From Larkinella sp049445795 (GTDB taxonomy: Bacteria; Bacteroidota; Bacteroidia; Cytophagales; Spirosomataceae), in assembly GCF_049445795.1 (NCBI RefSeq), contig NZ_JBMSDT010000005.1, forward strand, positions 1 through 64,000: a DNA stretch of 64,000 nt, in the 5' to 3' direction. Below the pieces are notes generated by a model, which was not told the origin of the DNA, ran no database searches, and saw only the letters and a list, made by a program, of their open reading frames with translations. Below, piece after piece: positions 1-8,747 of this stretch; the stretch's first letter is position 1, and the number at the start of each line of letters is the position of its first letter. The position numbers and the translations under genes were made by a program.

Positions 1-65
1 TCAATGCGTCGTCCTTCGGCACGCCGGGGGTCGGGGAGAGCCGCAAAGGCTTCATAGAGCGTCAT
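1..65 (-). CDS. N-terminal fragment of ISAs1-family transposase (runs off the left edge)
   Basis: The minus strand from position 65 begins ATG and reads 21 residues containing LPDPRRAEGRR before the window ends. This matches the N-terminal DDE_Tnp_1-associated domain of ISAs1-family transposases, which typically starts with a FxxLPDPR..GRR pattern. Only the first residues are visible, so it cannot be said whether the element is intact. The terminal inverted repeat was not identified with certainty; the hairpin at 119-164 lies where an element end could be. Confidence 0.65.
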   Translation of the reverse strand, partial: MTLYEAFAALPDPRRAEGRRI

Positions 66-118
66 ACCAGAGAAAATTTGGCACTAATGTAAAAAAAGCA
101 AAGAACTTAACAGCCCTG

Positions 119-164
119 CCCTTTAGGGGGCTTTAAAACTAGCAGAGCTAAGCCCCCTTCAGGG
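119..164. repeat. Intergenic inverted repeat CCCTTTAGGGGGCTT / AAGCCCCCTTCAGGG
   Basis: Two arms of about 15 bp (119-134 and 150-164) form a hairpin with a small internal mismatch. It lies between the transposase start and the M14 peptidase start. It could be an IS end, a terminator for upstream transcription, or one of the intergenic hairpins common elsewhere in this window. Confidence 0.6.
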
Positions 165-200
165 GTTTGGGGGTTATTAACCCAAAATCAACTTCACCAC

Positions 201-1673
201 ATGCTGAAATCTACATCATTCCTTGCCACCTTTGCGTATACTTTTTTGCTAATGACCACTGCCCACAGCCAGGATTTGTCTTTTTCCCGACACTTGTTTG
301 ATACCTACGACACCTACCGCGAAAGCGCCCTGACCCACCGGCGGTTTAAGCAGGTTGATATTCTTCCCCTGATTGACAAGCTGAAGACCGACGCCCGGTT
401 TGCGGTGACGCAGGTTGGCGAATCGGTTGAGAAACGGCCCATTCAGATGATCAAAGTCGGCAACGGGCCGCGCAAGGTGTTGCTCTGGTCGCAGATGCAT
501 GGCGACGAACCGTCGGCCACGATGGCGATTTTCGACATTTTCAACTGGCTCCGGACCGACGGGCCGTTCGATGCGTTCAAGCAGCAATTGCTGACCGAAA
601 CGACGCTGTATTTCGTGCCGATGCTGAACCCCGACGGGGCCGAGCGGTACCAGCGCCGGAACGCCCTCGACATCGATCTGAACCGCGATGCCCTGCGGCT
701 GCAATCGCCGGAATCACTGATTCTGAAAGGCTTACAACAGTCGCTAAAACCGGATGTTGGCTTTAACCTTCACGACCAGAGCACCCGCTATAGCGTGGGC
801 CATACGCCCAAACAGGCCACCATCTCGTTTCTGGCGACGGCCTATGACGAAGCCCGGAACATCAATCCGGTGCGCGAACGCTCAATGCAGTTGATCGTGG
901 GCATGAACCGGGTTTTGCAGCAATTCATTCCCGGCGGGGTCGGGCGGTATTCCGACGAGTTCGAGCCCCGGGCGTTTGGCGACAACATTCAGAAATGGGG
1001 CACCACACTGATTCTGATCGAATCGGGCGGTTATCCGAACGATCCCGAAAAGCAATACATCCGCAAACTGAATTACATCGCCATTCTGTCGGGCCTGCAA
1101 GCCATTGCGACGGAAGCTTACAAAACCGAGTCGCGGTCGGAATACAACACGATTCCGGAAAATGAGCGGTATCTGTTCGATGTCTTGATCCGGAACGCCC
1201 AGATCATGCGGGGCGGAAAACCGGTCACGGTCGATTTGGGCATCAACCGCTACGAGGTAAACGTCGGCAACGCGACCACCTTCGGCCACCGGAGCACCAT
1301 CGACGATTTCGGCGATCTGTCTACGTTTTTCGGCATTGAGGAAATCGACGCGACCGGCCTGACGCTCGCGCCCGGCCGAATTCACCCGGACACGCTGCGC
1401 TCGGTGGCTGAGTTGAAAAAATACAAACTGGATTCACTGCTGCACCAAGGTGTAACGACTTTCCGGCTGGCGAATCCCTCACGGACAACGACGCACCTGG
1501 AGCCGATTCACCTGCTTCAGCCCACTACCACAGCTGTGCGGCCCGTGCAGACCAACCGGATTCCGACCTTCGTGCTGCGCCGGGGTAATCAATTGCGATA
1601 CGTGTTCGTGAACGGCTTCTGGTTGGATGTTGCCAACGGGGCCAACAAACTGGCCACGGGCGTGGTGGAGTGA
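201..1673 (+). CDS. Secreted M14-family zinc carboxypeptidase
   Basis: Predicted exported metallopeptidase that trims C-terminal residues from peptides. Residues 1-24 form a signal peptide ending AHSQ. The M14 zinc site is visible as H100 and E103 in MHGDEPSA plus H191 in NLHDQ; the NPDG motif lies near 143-146, the substrate-binding NR near 161-162, and the general-base glutamate is probably E274 in LIESGG. About 130 residues beyond the catalytic domain have no motif I recognise. The gene ends 2 bp before the stop codon of the convergent esterase, so the two 3' ends are packed without a separate terminator. The family is clear; the substrate (dietary peptide or peptidoglycan stem peptide) is not. 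Confidence 0.85.
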   Translation: MLKSTSFLATFAYTFLLMTTAHSQDLSFSRHLFDTYDTYRESALTHRRFKQVDILPLIDKLKTDARFAVTQVGESVEKRPIQMIKVGNGPRKVLLWSQMHGDEPSATMAIFDIFNWLRTDGPFDAFKQQLLTETTLYFVPMLNPDGAERYQRRNALDIDLNRDALRLQSPESLILKGLQQSLKPDVGFNLHDQSTRYSVGHTPKQATISFLATAYDEARNINPVRERSMQLIVGMNRVLQQFIPGGVGRYSDEFEPRAFGDNIQKWGTTLILIESGGYPNDPEKQYIRKLNYIAILSGLQAIATEAYKTESRSEYNTIPENERYLFDVLIRNAQIMRGGKPVTVDLGINRYEVNVGNATTFGHRSTIDDFGDLSTFFGIEEIDATGLTLAPGRIHPDTLRSVAELKKYKLDSLLHQGVTTFRLANPSRTTTHLEPIHLLQPTTTAVRPVQTNRIPTFVLRRGNQLRYVFVNGFWLDVANGANKLATGVVE

Positions 1674-1675
1674 TC

Positions 1676-2557
1676 TTAGTTGTTGCCCAGCGGATACAAC
1701 AACCGGAACGCATTGAAAACCGCCTGATGCGTGATCGTTCCGTGGTCTTCCTGCGGCAAATAGTCGAAGTGAATTGTCAGGTTGCGGTTTTGGGCGGTTT
1801 TTAGCTTTTCAACCAGCAGATTGGCATCGACTTCCATAACGTGCGGGATACTGCCAGGGGCCAGTCCTTCTTTGCCGACACCCACGTAAACAGCGGTTTT
1901 CGGGGCAAAACTGGGGTGCAGAACCGCTGGATTCTGGCGTAGCAGCGAGCCGTTGTCCCACCAGAGACTCGGGCTGATGATGATGTAGCGGTTGAATAAA
2001 GCCGGTTTTTTGAAGAGAATTTCGGTGGCCAACAGCCCACCCAGCGACTGCCCGATCAGCGTTCGGGCAGTCGTGGTTCGGTACCGGCTCTCGATAAACG
2101 GTTGCAACTCGGTTTCCAGGAAGCGGATGAAACGGGCTGACTGGCCGGTAGTCGGAAACCGTTTTTTGTCTTCTTCAATCGTGGTCGGAAACGTAAAATC
2201 GCGCCGTCGGTCGGTGTTGGCAATGCCGACTACGATGGATTTAGGAACCCGGTTGATCCACGAAAAGTTGTTGAACTGCACCAGCCCCACAACATGAATA
2301 AAGTCTTCGTCGGCCGACCCATCCAGCAAATAGATCACCGGATAGCGGGCCGTATCGGATTGGTTGTATCCTTCGGGCAGGTAAATGTTCAGGATGCGCT
2401 TTTCTCCTAACAGCTTCGATGGCAGTTCGTCGATAACGCCCAGTACGAACGGTTTGCCCAAATTGGCCGGGGCGGTTGCGCCCGGCTGACCGAAAAGTGG
2501 AGGGGTTAGGAGCAGGAAGCCCAAAACCACAGGAAATACGTTTATGGTGGCAAGCAT
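1676..2557 (-). CDS. Secreted alpha/beta-hydrolase esterase (Fes/IroE-like fold)
   Basis: A 293-residue hydrolase with a signal peptide (residues 1-23, ending LFGQ). The nucleophile is S171 in GQSLGG and the likely catalytic histidine is H272 in QEDHGT. The segment YPVIYLLDGSADED and the ISPSLWW stretch after the nucleophile are typical of the putative-esterase family that includes enterochelin and siderophore esterases and esterase D. It is transcribed toward the M14 peptidase and away from the TonB receptor operon terminator at 2643-2676. A siderophore role is possible given the TonB receptor nearby but is inference only; a general ester hydrolase is equally consistent. Confidence 0.8.
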   Translation of the reverse strand: MLATINVFPVVLGFLLLTPPLFGQPGATAPANLGKPFVLGVIDELPSKLLGEKRILNIYLPEGYNQSDTARYPVIYLLDGSADEDFIHVVGLVQFNNFSWINRVPKSIVVGIANTDRRRDFTFPTTIEEDKKRFPTTGQSARFIRFLETELQPFIESRYRTTTARTLIGQSLGGLLATEILFKKPALFNRYIIISPSLWWDNGSLLRQNPAVLHPSFAPKTAVYVGVGKEGLAPGSIPHVMEVDANLLVEKLKTAQNRNLTIHFDYLPQEDHGTITHQAVFNAFRLLYPLGNN

Positions 2558-2642
2558 TTTTTTGAAAACAAACCTATTTGAAAGAAAAAGAAAAAGCGCC
2601 CGTTTCCACCAAAAAATCTTTACCCGAGGGTTATCTTAATAC

Positions 2643-2676
2643 AAAAGAAAAAAGCCGGAGCAAAGCCCCGGCCTTT
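2643..2676 (-). terminator. Rho-independent terminator of the TonB receptor/lipoprotein operon
   Basis: On the minus strand GCCGGGGC (2665-2672) pairs with GCTCCGGC (2654-2661), one G-T wobble and a 3-nt loop, followed by TTTTTTCTTTTG. It lies about 40 bp past the stop of the minus-strand lipoprotein gene. Confidence 0.75.
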
Positions 2677-2715
2677 TCGTGCGACACCAAATATAAATTG
2701 AATTGATCTTGCGTC

Positions 2716-4404
2716 TTAGTTATAAGGCGTAGTCTGCGGATTGAAGTTGGTCCAGCCAGTGGTCCAGTTTGTGGTTCCGAAGGCGCCCAGGAAGGTTTCC
2801 TTCGTGAAGAAGGCGTCGGCTCCCTTGCCATCCCAGATGGTGGCGCTGCCCGTCAGCAACGGCGAACCCGATTGCGGCAGGAAGTTCGGCGAACCCTCCA
2901 GGTTGAAGCTCTGGCTGTTCAGCAGGAGCGAAGATACGTTAGCCGCCGGAATGATCTGGTTTTTGAACGCCGTCGTGTTAAAGAAAGCCGTTGCCTGATC
3001 GTTGGTGATTGTTCCGGCACCGCGCACCGGCGTATTTGTGTTGCCCAGAACAACACCGCGAAGTTGGAGGGTGCCTCCCGTTACGTTGCTGTAGGTGCTG
3101 TTGCCGGTAGCGTCAGCCGGAGCATCCAGACGAAGCCCTTCGGGGTAACCCAGGAAGACCGAGTTGAAAATGCTGATGCTCGTATTCCGGCGCAGGTGCA
3201 TGGCCGACTGGTACGAACCGCTACCACCCGACGTCGGCGTGTTGGAAGGCGTACCGCTGGTACCAAACACACTGATATTGGCAAAAACCGGGGCCGTCAG
3301 GGGCAAACCGTTATTCGGGCCGGTTGCGGGCGTACCGTTGTTGAAGTTGTCAGACTCGAAGGCATTGGAGCCCGACTGGTCGGCGACGTTCGGATCGCGC
3401 AGAATCACACCGTACTGAACCTTCCCGGTAAAGCCCCAGTCCGTATCAAAATCGTCATCGAAGTTGCGGTACGAAACCAGATACTTGGCATTGACGGTAC
3501 CGCCAAACCATTCGAATGCATCGTCACCCCCATAGGAAACCTGAATGTGATCCATGGTCGTACCGGCACCAACCCCGTACATCGTCAACCCATTGATCTC
3601 ATTACCAGCCGTTAGGGCAATACCGGCGAACTCAATCCGAACATATTGCAGCACACCTGAGTTGTCGTTGGCATCGGTTCCGGTACCCATCGTTCCCGAA
3701 ATACCGCCTTCAAAACCGGTTCCGCCGGGGCGGTTGTGCGGAGCGCGTCCGATGATGACGATACCACCCCAGTCGCCGTATTTACGCTGGCCGACCGGCT
3801 GATTCGACGTGAAGACGATCGGAGCGCTGGCTGTACCGGCGGCATTGATTCTGGCACCGGCTTCAATAATGAGCGTACCCCCTTTCTGCTGACCGGACGG
3901 GTCCTGAGCGGCCCCGGCTCCTTTGATAATCGTTCCCGGCTCAATGGTGATCGTTGCACCGGATTTTACATAGACAAAACCGCGCAGGAGGTAGATATTC
4001 CCGGCCGTCCAGGTTTCGTTGGCCGTAATATTGCCGGTTTTTTCAACAACGGCCCGGTTGCCGAGAGAAAACGATTGTGAACTAACAGCACTCTGACCAC
4101 CGGTTGCGACGGTAATCGGGCCGGTTTGGGCTCCGTTCGGTACGGTTACGACCAATTGAGTAGACGAAGCCGAAAGAATGTTGGCGACGGCATTGCCCGT
4201 AAACGTCACCGTGTTGCTGGCTGGCGTGGAATTGAACTGCGTTCCCGTAATCGTGACCGTTCCGTTCACCGGTGCCGTAGTCGGGTTGATACCCGTCACA
4301 CTCAATACCGCTTCGGGTTCGTCGTCGTTGTCACAAGCTGTAAAGGCTATCATTAAGCCAAACAGAAGGAGGAGCGAATACGGCCACTTGTTGATAAATT
4401 GCAT
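2716..4404 (-). CDS. Surface lipoprotein with IPT/TIG domain and beta-helix-like region
   Basis: A 562-residue lipoprotein: signal peptide with lipobox ending at C24 (AFTAC), followed by an acidic DNDDEPE stretch of the kind used as a surface-export tag in Bacteroidota. Residues about 33-115 look like an IPT/TIG immunoglobulin-like domain (TGINPTTAPVNGTVTITG). The remainder is rich in Gly, Thr, Asn and Asp and has the short repeating strands of a right-handed beta-helix. It starts 35 bp after the TonB receptor stop and shares its terminator, so the pair probably forms one outer-membrane uptake unit with this protein as surface partner. Ligand unknown. Confidence 0.75.
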   Translation of the reverse strand: MQFINKWPYSLLLLFGLMIAFTACDNDDEPEAVLSVTGINPTTAPVNGTVTITGTQFNSTPASNTVTFTGNAVANILSASSTQLVVTVPNGAQTGPITVATGGQSAVSSQSFSLGNRAVVEKTGNITANETWTAGNIYLLRGFVYVKSGATITIEPGTIIKGAGAAQDPSGQQKGGTLIIEAGARINAAGTASAPIVFTSNQPVGQRKYGDWGGIVIIGRAPHNRPGGTGFEGGISGTMGTGTDANDNSGVLQYVRIEFAGIALTAGNEINGLTMYGVGAGTTMDHIQVSYGGDDAFEWFGGTVNAKYLVSYRNFDDDFDTDWGFTGKVQYGVILRDPNVADQSGSNAFESDNFNNGTPATGPNNGLPLTAPVFANISVFGTSGTPSNTPTSGGSGSYQSAMHLRRNTSISIFNSVFLGYPEGLRLDAPADATGNSTYSNVTGGTLQLRGVVLGNTNTPVRGAGTITNDQATAFFNTTAFKNQIIPAANVSSLLLNSQSFNLEGSPNFLPQSGSPLLTGSATIWDGKGADAFFTKETFLGAFGTTNWTTGWTNFNPQTTPYN

Positions 4405-4438
4405 AAGGAAATTGTTTATTGTTAGTTGATTATTGTAC

Positions 4439-7324
4439 TCAAGGCACTACGATCCGGCGCCCAAACGTGTAAATCGCACTGACGGTGTAATAGCTTCCCC
4501 GCCGGAACTTCCGGATGTTCTGATCGGCATCCGGTGATGCCGAGGTGGCGTCATTACCGATTTTACCATCCCGGTTGAAGTCCTGTGCAAAGCGGACGTA
4601 CTGGTTCAGAATATCCTGAATACCCAGGCGTAATTCGATTTTCTTGTTAAACTGTTTAGTCAAATTCAGGTCGACAACGTGCCGGGGCATTTCATAAACC
4701 GTAGGATTCTGAATGTTCCCGACCGCAAAGATGCGTTGCCCGAACACGTTGTAGAGGACGTTGGCTTGCCACCCGGTTTTGGGAGCCGTGTAGTACAAAC
4801 CGGCGTTGATCAGGTACGGTGACTGACCAGCCAGCGGGCGCTCGGCATCGGTGACGCCCCGGTATTGCTGAATCTCACCGCCCAAATCCGGGGCCGTAAC
4901 CACATCGCCAACGTTGACCGTACTCCGGATCAGCGACAGGTTCCCCACCACCGTCAGGTTTTGTAGGAAGGCGCTCGGCGCTTTGGCAAAGCCCTTGCGG
5001 ATTTCTACTTCAACCCCGTAGTTCCGGGCCGACTGCGCATTGATGAACGTGTAGGCAAAACCGTTCCCCTGGAGCAGCAGGAAGGATTCGACCGGCTTGT
5101 TGAAGTGCTTGTAAAAACCGGTTACCGAAATCAATTCGCCCGTTGACGGATAAAACTCCCACTTGGCATCGACGTTCTGGATGGTCGCCGTAGTCAGCGT
5201 CGTGTTCCCGCGAATGTCGGCCAGCAGGTTGAAATCGTAGTAACTGAACGGGGCCAGCTCCCGGAACTCTGGCCGGTTGACCGATGACGAATAGGCCAGA
5301 CGCAGGTTTGTGCGCTCACTCAGCTTGTACATAAAGTTCAGAGACGGCAGCGGACTGAAAATCTTGTTCGACACCAGTTGCCGTTCCTGGCCGACAATCG
5401 TCGCCTTGATGCCCTGGTCGTTGTATTCGCCCCGGAAACCGAGCGTCAGGTTCGCTTTCGGGCCGAAGTATACGTCGCCGTTGATGTAACCGGCCACGTA
5501 CGTGTTTTCACCTTTGTACGAATCCAGATCCCGCGTTCCGTCCAGCAGGGCAAACCCGTTTTGCCCGTTCACATTCGCCGGTGCGAAAGCCTCTCCAATA
5601 TCCTGTCCGCGAGCCGTTAGGGAGTTGCCGACGGCCTGATAGCCGTAGAAACGGGCGGCATAATCGCGGTTTTTCTGTTCCAGATACACCCCGCCCTTGA
5701 TGCGGTTAGGTTCGCGATCCGTCGGGTTGCCAAACGTGTGTTCGATATTACCGATAGCTGATACGACGTATTCGTGCAGTTTCGAGTTAAACCGGCCTAC
5801 TTCGGTCGGCGTCGGGTCATTCGGCGTAGCAATCAGGAACGGTTGTTGTTCGCCGTCAGAACCGCCGGTTTCGGTTGCCCGCAGGTAGCGTGCCCGTCTC
5901 CAGTCGGGTTCCCAGCGGCCCGTGTAGCCGAAGCTACCTACCCAATTTACTTTGGTCAGTTCGCTCAGCGTATGTTCCCCGGCCAATTGCGAGGTCAGGA
6001 TACTGCGGTTTTCGAAGCGTTGCGAATAACTCTGGACATCCGTGCTGTTTTCAACCTGTTGCCCGGTCCGAACCACGGTTTCGGTCGTACTGAGCTGGTT
6101 AAACAATGTTTTCCATTCCAGGTTGAACGAGGGTGAGAACCGGAAAGACCAGTTGTGCAAAACGCCCAGGCGGGTTCCCCGGCTGTAGTTGGCGTCGTTG
6201 TATTGCTGGGCGACCGAGTTAGCTACCGTACCGTTTTCGTACAACCGGAAGTCGATGTTGGCAAACTGGTGCGTCATCGAATAGTTGATGCTGGTCAGGT
6301 TGCTTACCCGCACATCACCAATGTCAAACCGGCGGCCCATGTTGAAGGCCACGCGGATATCCGGCGACACCGAAATATTGTTTAAACCCCAGTTATTGGG
6401 CAGCAGCCGGGCATAAGCCGCCCGTTGCAGCGGGTTCAGCGTGTTGAAATCGGAGGAGCGTTGCGGGAAGCTGCTCGGAATTTGCTGGTCGGAGCCCCAC
6501 AAGCCGAGCCAGTTCAGGCCGCTGCGGGATTGTGATTGGACAGTCTGGAAAGTCGTATTGGCGCGGTAGCCCAGTGTGACACCGGCATCAACGAAGTTCT
6601 GATCGGGACGGCGCTTGGTGTAAATCTTGATAACGCCCCCGGCAAAGTCGCCGGGCAGGTCGGCCGAACCGGATTTGAAGACGATCATCCGGTCGATGAT
6701 GTTGCTCGGAACCAGATCGAAAGAGAAGGAGCGGGTATCGACTTCGGTCGATGGCGTGATGACATCGTTGATCAGCACGGAGTTGTAGCGGGCGGCCAGA
6801 CCCCGAATCAGCACAAACCGGTTGTCGACAATGCTAACCCCCGGCACCCGGCGGATGGCGGCTGCGGCATCGCGGTCCTGCGAGAGTTGAATCTGCTGGG
6901 CTGAAATCCCGACAGCCATCGGTTTTAGCTGCTTGATCTCGGTAATGACGGCCACTTCGGTGTTGGTCGCGCGGTTGGCCCGGACTACGACTTCCTGAAG
7001 GACAGTTCCCTCGTCGTTTAGTTCAGTATCAATTACGGTCGTATTCCCCGACTCAACCCGAACACCCGGAATTTCTTTTGTTTTGTAGGAGACGTAGGAG
7101 ATAATGACTTTGTGGGTTCCGACGGGGACATTGCCCAGGGTAAAGTTCCCGTCCACGTCGGTGGTGGTACCGAGTTGCGTTCCGTCGATGCGGATTGTAC
7201 AACCGATTAAAGACTCTTTGGTCTTGGCATCTTTAACCGTTCCCCGGACGGTTCCAATGGCTAACTGAGCAAAACCAAGCGGGGAGATAGCCAGGAGAAA
7301 GCACAGGAGTAAAATGCGTTTCAT
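4439..7324 (-). CDS. TonB-dependent outer-membrane receptor
   Basis: Receptor of about 961 residues. I place the start at the ATG at 7324, which gives a clean signal peptide (MKRILLLCF to GFAQ); an in-frame ATG at 7357 would add 11 unlikely residues. After the signal come a carboxypeptidase-regulatory-like domain (about 22-100, GTVKDAKTKESLIGCTI), a plug domain (about 130-235, with VPGVSIVDNRFVLIRGL and PGDFAGGVIKIYTK), then a 22-strand-type barrel ending in a short aromatic/basic strand. It is the first gene of an operon with the downstream lipoprotein. The plug lacks a SusC-type lead and the partner is not a SusD, so a glycan-uptake (PUL) role is not supported. Confidence 0.88.
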   Translation of the reverse strand: MKRILLLCFLLAISPLGFAQLAIGTVRGTVKDAKTKESLIGCTIRIDGTQLGTTTDVDGNFTLGNVPVGTHKVIISYVSYKTKEIPGVRVESGNTTVIDTELNDEGTVLQEVVVRANRATNTEVAVITEIKQLKPMAVGISAQQIQLSQDRDAAAAIRRVPGVSIVDNRFVLIRGLAARYNSVLINDVITPSTEVDTRSFSFDLVPSNIIDRMIVFKSGSADLPGDFAGGVIKIYTKRRPDQNFVDAGVTLGYRANTTFQTVQSQSRSGLNWLGLWGSDQQIPSSFPQRSSDFNTLNPLQRAAYARLLPNNWGLNNISVSPDIRVAFNMGRRFDIGDVRVSNLTSINYSMTHQFANIDFRLYENGTVANSVAQQYNDANYSRGTRLGVLHNWSFRFSPSFNLEWKTLFNQLSTTETVVRTGQQVENSTDVQSYSQRFENRSILTSQLAGEHTLSELTKVNWVGSFGYTGRWEPDWRRARYLRATETGGSDGEQQPFLIATPNDPTPTEVGRFNSKLHEYVVSAIGNIEHTFGNPTDREPNRIKGGVYLEQKNRDYAARFYGYQAVGNSLTARGQDIGEAFAPANVNGQNGFALLDGTRDLDSYKGENTYVAGYINGDVYFGPKANLTLGFRGEYNDQGIKATIVGQERQLVSNKIFSPLPSLNFMYKLSERTNLRLAYSSSVNRPEFRELAPFSYYDFNLLADIRGNTTLTTATIQNVDAKWEFYPSTGELISVTGFYKHFNKPVESFLLLQGNGFAYTFINAQSARNYGVEVEIRKGFAKAPSAFLQNLTVVGNLSLIRSTVNVGDVVTAPDLGGEIQQYRGVTDAERPLAGQSPYLINAGLYYTAPKTGWQANVLYNVFGQRIFAVGNIQNPTVYEMPRHVVDLNLTKQFNKKIELRLGIQDILNQYVRFAQDFNRDGKIGNDATSASPDADQNIRKFRRGSYYTVSAIYTFGRRIVVP

Positions 7325-8063
7325 GTTGTTTGTTTGGTGTCTTATTGAACACCACAAAGTACCGGATCACGCATTACCCCGATATTCCTTGAATTTTATC
7401 AAATTGTTAATAAAGCCGTCAGCACGTGACAATTTGATCACAATCCTTTTTTGCGAAAAGGTGAGCGGATTAGGAAACAAAAAGATATTTATGAATCGAA
7501 TAGCTAAGATTATTAAAAAATAAAACCCTGTTTTTCAGATATTTATGCTGAGCCGTTAGATTTGTTTTGCGCGAATCGTCTAAAACAAAGCAAAAGGCTT
7601 TATTGTGTTTTTAAGAACTTTAAATGGCTATTCAGGAAAATAACAGAATGTTTGTTATCAAAGAGTTACTTAATTGTTAATTTTATTTGGAAACAAAAGT
7701 GGTCCATTTAAGGATTATCGCGTATTACCCTGAAGTGTGTACGTTGCCCCGGCTTTCTTCCAAGTACTGAAATTATCGTTCTTTACATAGTTGGAACGGG
7801 TTTGATCAGCAGAGGTGTTACACGACTAAATCCATTGGCAAAGTTGTCTAAAGAGGAAAATGTCATTAACTTGCTTGGTAGATAGAGAATTAGTGGTTTA
7901 GATGAACTAATTGTTCAGATCTAAATCCGCTACCGGTTTTGCTGCGATCTCAAAACCGCAATTTTTCGGCTATCATGTCTACACGGATTCATAACATTAC
8001 TGTGTTTGTTGCCCAGTTGGGACACTAGCTTACCGACACCCTGAACGTTAATACCGTAACACG
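7325..8063. other. Gene-free AT-rich stretch between TonB receptor and Rrf2 regulator
   Basis: About 740 bp without a credible gene separates two divergent genes, so it should hold both promoters. I found no TTG-N19/20-TAnnTTTG pair that I would assign. A 57-codon open frame (7712-7885, plus) has no ATG, GTG or TTG start and no recognisable product. The length suggests a deleted gene or an extended regulatory region. Confidence 0.5.
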
Positions 8064-8528
8064 ATGATTTCAAAGAAAGCCAAGTATGCGATTAAGGCAC
8101 TGAAAGTTTTAACAGAAGAATTTGGGAAAGGCCCGATCCTGATTTCCTACATTTCGGCGAAAGAAAATATTCCCAAGAAATTTCTGGAAGCGATTCTTCT
8201 TGAACTGCGCAACCACGGGATTCTACAAAGCCAGAAGGGCAAAGGGGGCGGTTATTTGCTGCGGGTTGATCCGGAGCGGGTTAATCTGGCCCAGGTTCTG
8301 CGGGTCATCGACGGCCCGATTGCGCCCACACCCTGCGTTTCACTCAATTTTTATGTCCGCTGCGATGACTGCAACGACGAAGTAACCTGCGCCATCCGGC
8401 CCATCATGGAGCGCGTCCGCGACGCCAACCTGGCCGTCTACGAGAAAACGACGCTCGGCGCTTTTGCCCGCCGGGAAGCCGAACACCAGGACGTGGTGGT
8501 GAATCTGGTGGATACGGAGAATAAATAG
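8064..8528 (+). CDS. Rrf2-family transcriptional regulator with four cysteines
   Basis: A 154-residue winged-helix regulator. Residues 1-75 match the Rrf2 DNA-binding domain (AKYAIKAL, IPKKFLEAILLELRN, KGKGGGYLL). Four cysteines at 91, 100, 103 and 109 (spacing C-X8-C-X2-C-X5-C) sit where IscR, NsrR and RsrR bind an Fe-S cluster, which normally uses three cysteines. This suggests an iron-sulfur or redox sensor, but the target genes are not evident: neighbours are a TonB receptor and a DUF4301 gene. The family is clear, the signal inferred. Confidence 0.88.
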   Translation: MISKKAKYAIKALKVLTEEFGKGPILISYISAKENIPKKFLEAILLELRNHGILQSQKGKGGGYLLRVDPERVNLAQVLRVIDGPIAPTPCVSLNFYVRCDDCNDEVTCAIRPIMERVRDANLAVYEKTTLGAFARREAEHQDVVVNLVDTENK

Positions 8529-8529
8529 G

Positions 8530-8734
8530 TTATGATTTATGGTTTATAGTGAGGCTGTTTAAACTTTTCTGTCATCCCGACGGCAGGAGGGATCTTCGAG
8601 CGCCGGAGGAATGTCAGTCTCACCCGAAGATCCCTCCTGCCGTCGGGATGACAAAACGCATTCATAATGGATTGATTACAAAAAGTTTAAACAGGTTCAG
8701 TTTCTGGTGTATTGCTATAAACCATAAATCATAA
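8530..8734. repeat. Nested three-level inverted repeat
   Basis: Three sets of complementary arms are nested around one centre. Outer arms of 20 nt: 8530-8549 and 8715-8734 (ATGATTTATGGTTTATAG type). Middle arms of 14 nt around GTTTAAAC: 8555-8568 and 8681-8694. Inner perfect arms of 29 nt: 8570-8598 and 8625-8653 (TCATCCCGACGGCAGGAGGG type). It fills the gap between the convergent 3' ends of the Rrf2 gene and the DUF4301 gene. It could act as a bidirectional terminator or be a small non-autonomous mobile element. Confidence 0.9.
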
Positions 8735-8747
8735 ACTAATGAACCTT

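Noticed and set aside
2716..7324. TonB receptor plus lipoprotein as a SusC/SusD polysaccharide locus
   Set aside because: The lipoprotein has an IPT domain and beta-helix-like region, not the helical SusD fold, and no glycoside hydrolase lies next to it.
7712..7885. 57-codon open frame in the gap before the Rrf2 gene
   Set aside because: No start codon of any usual type and no similarity I recognise; could be a remnant but cannot be supported.
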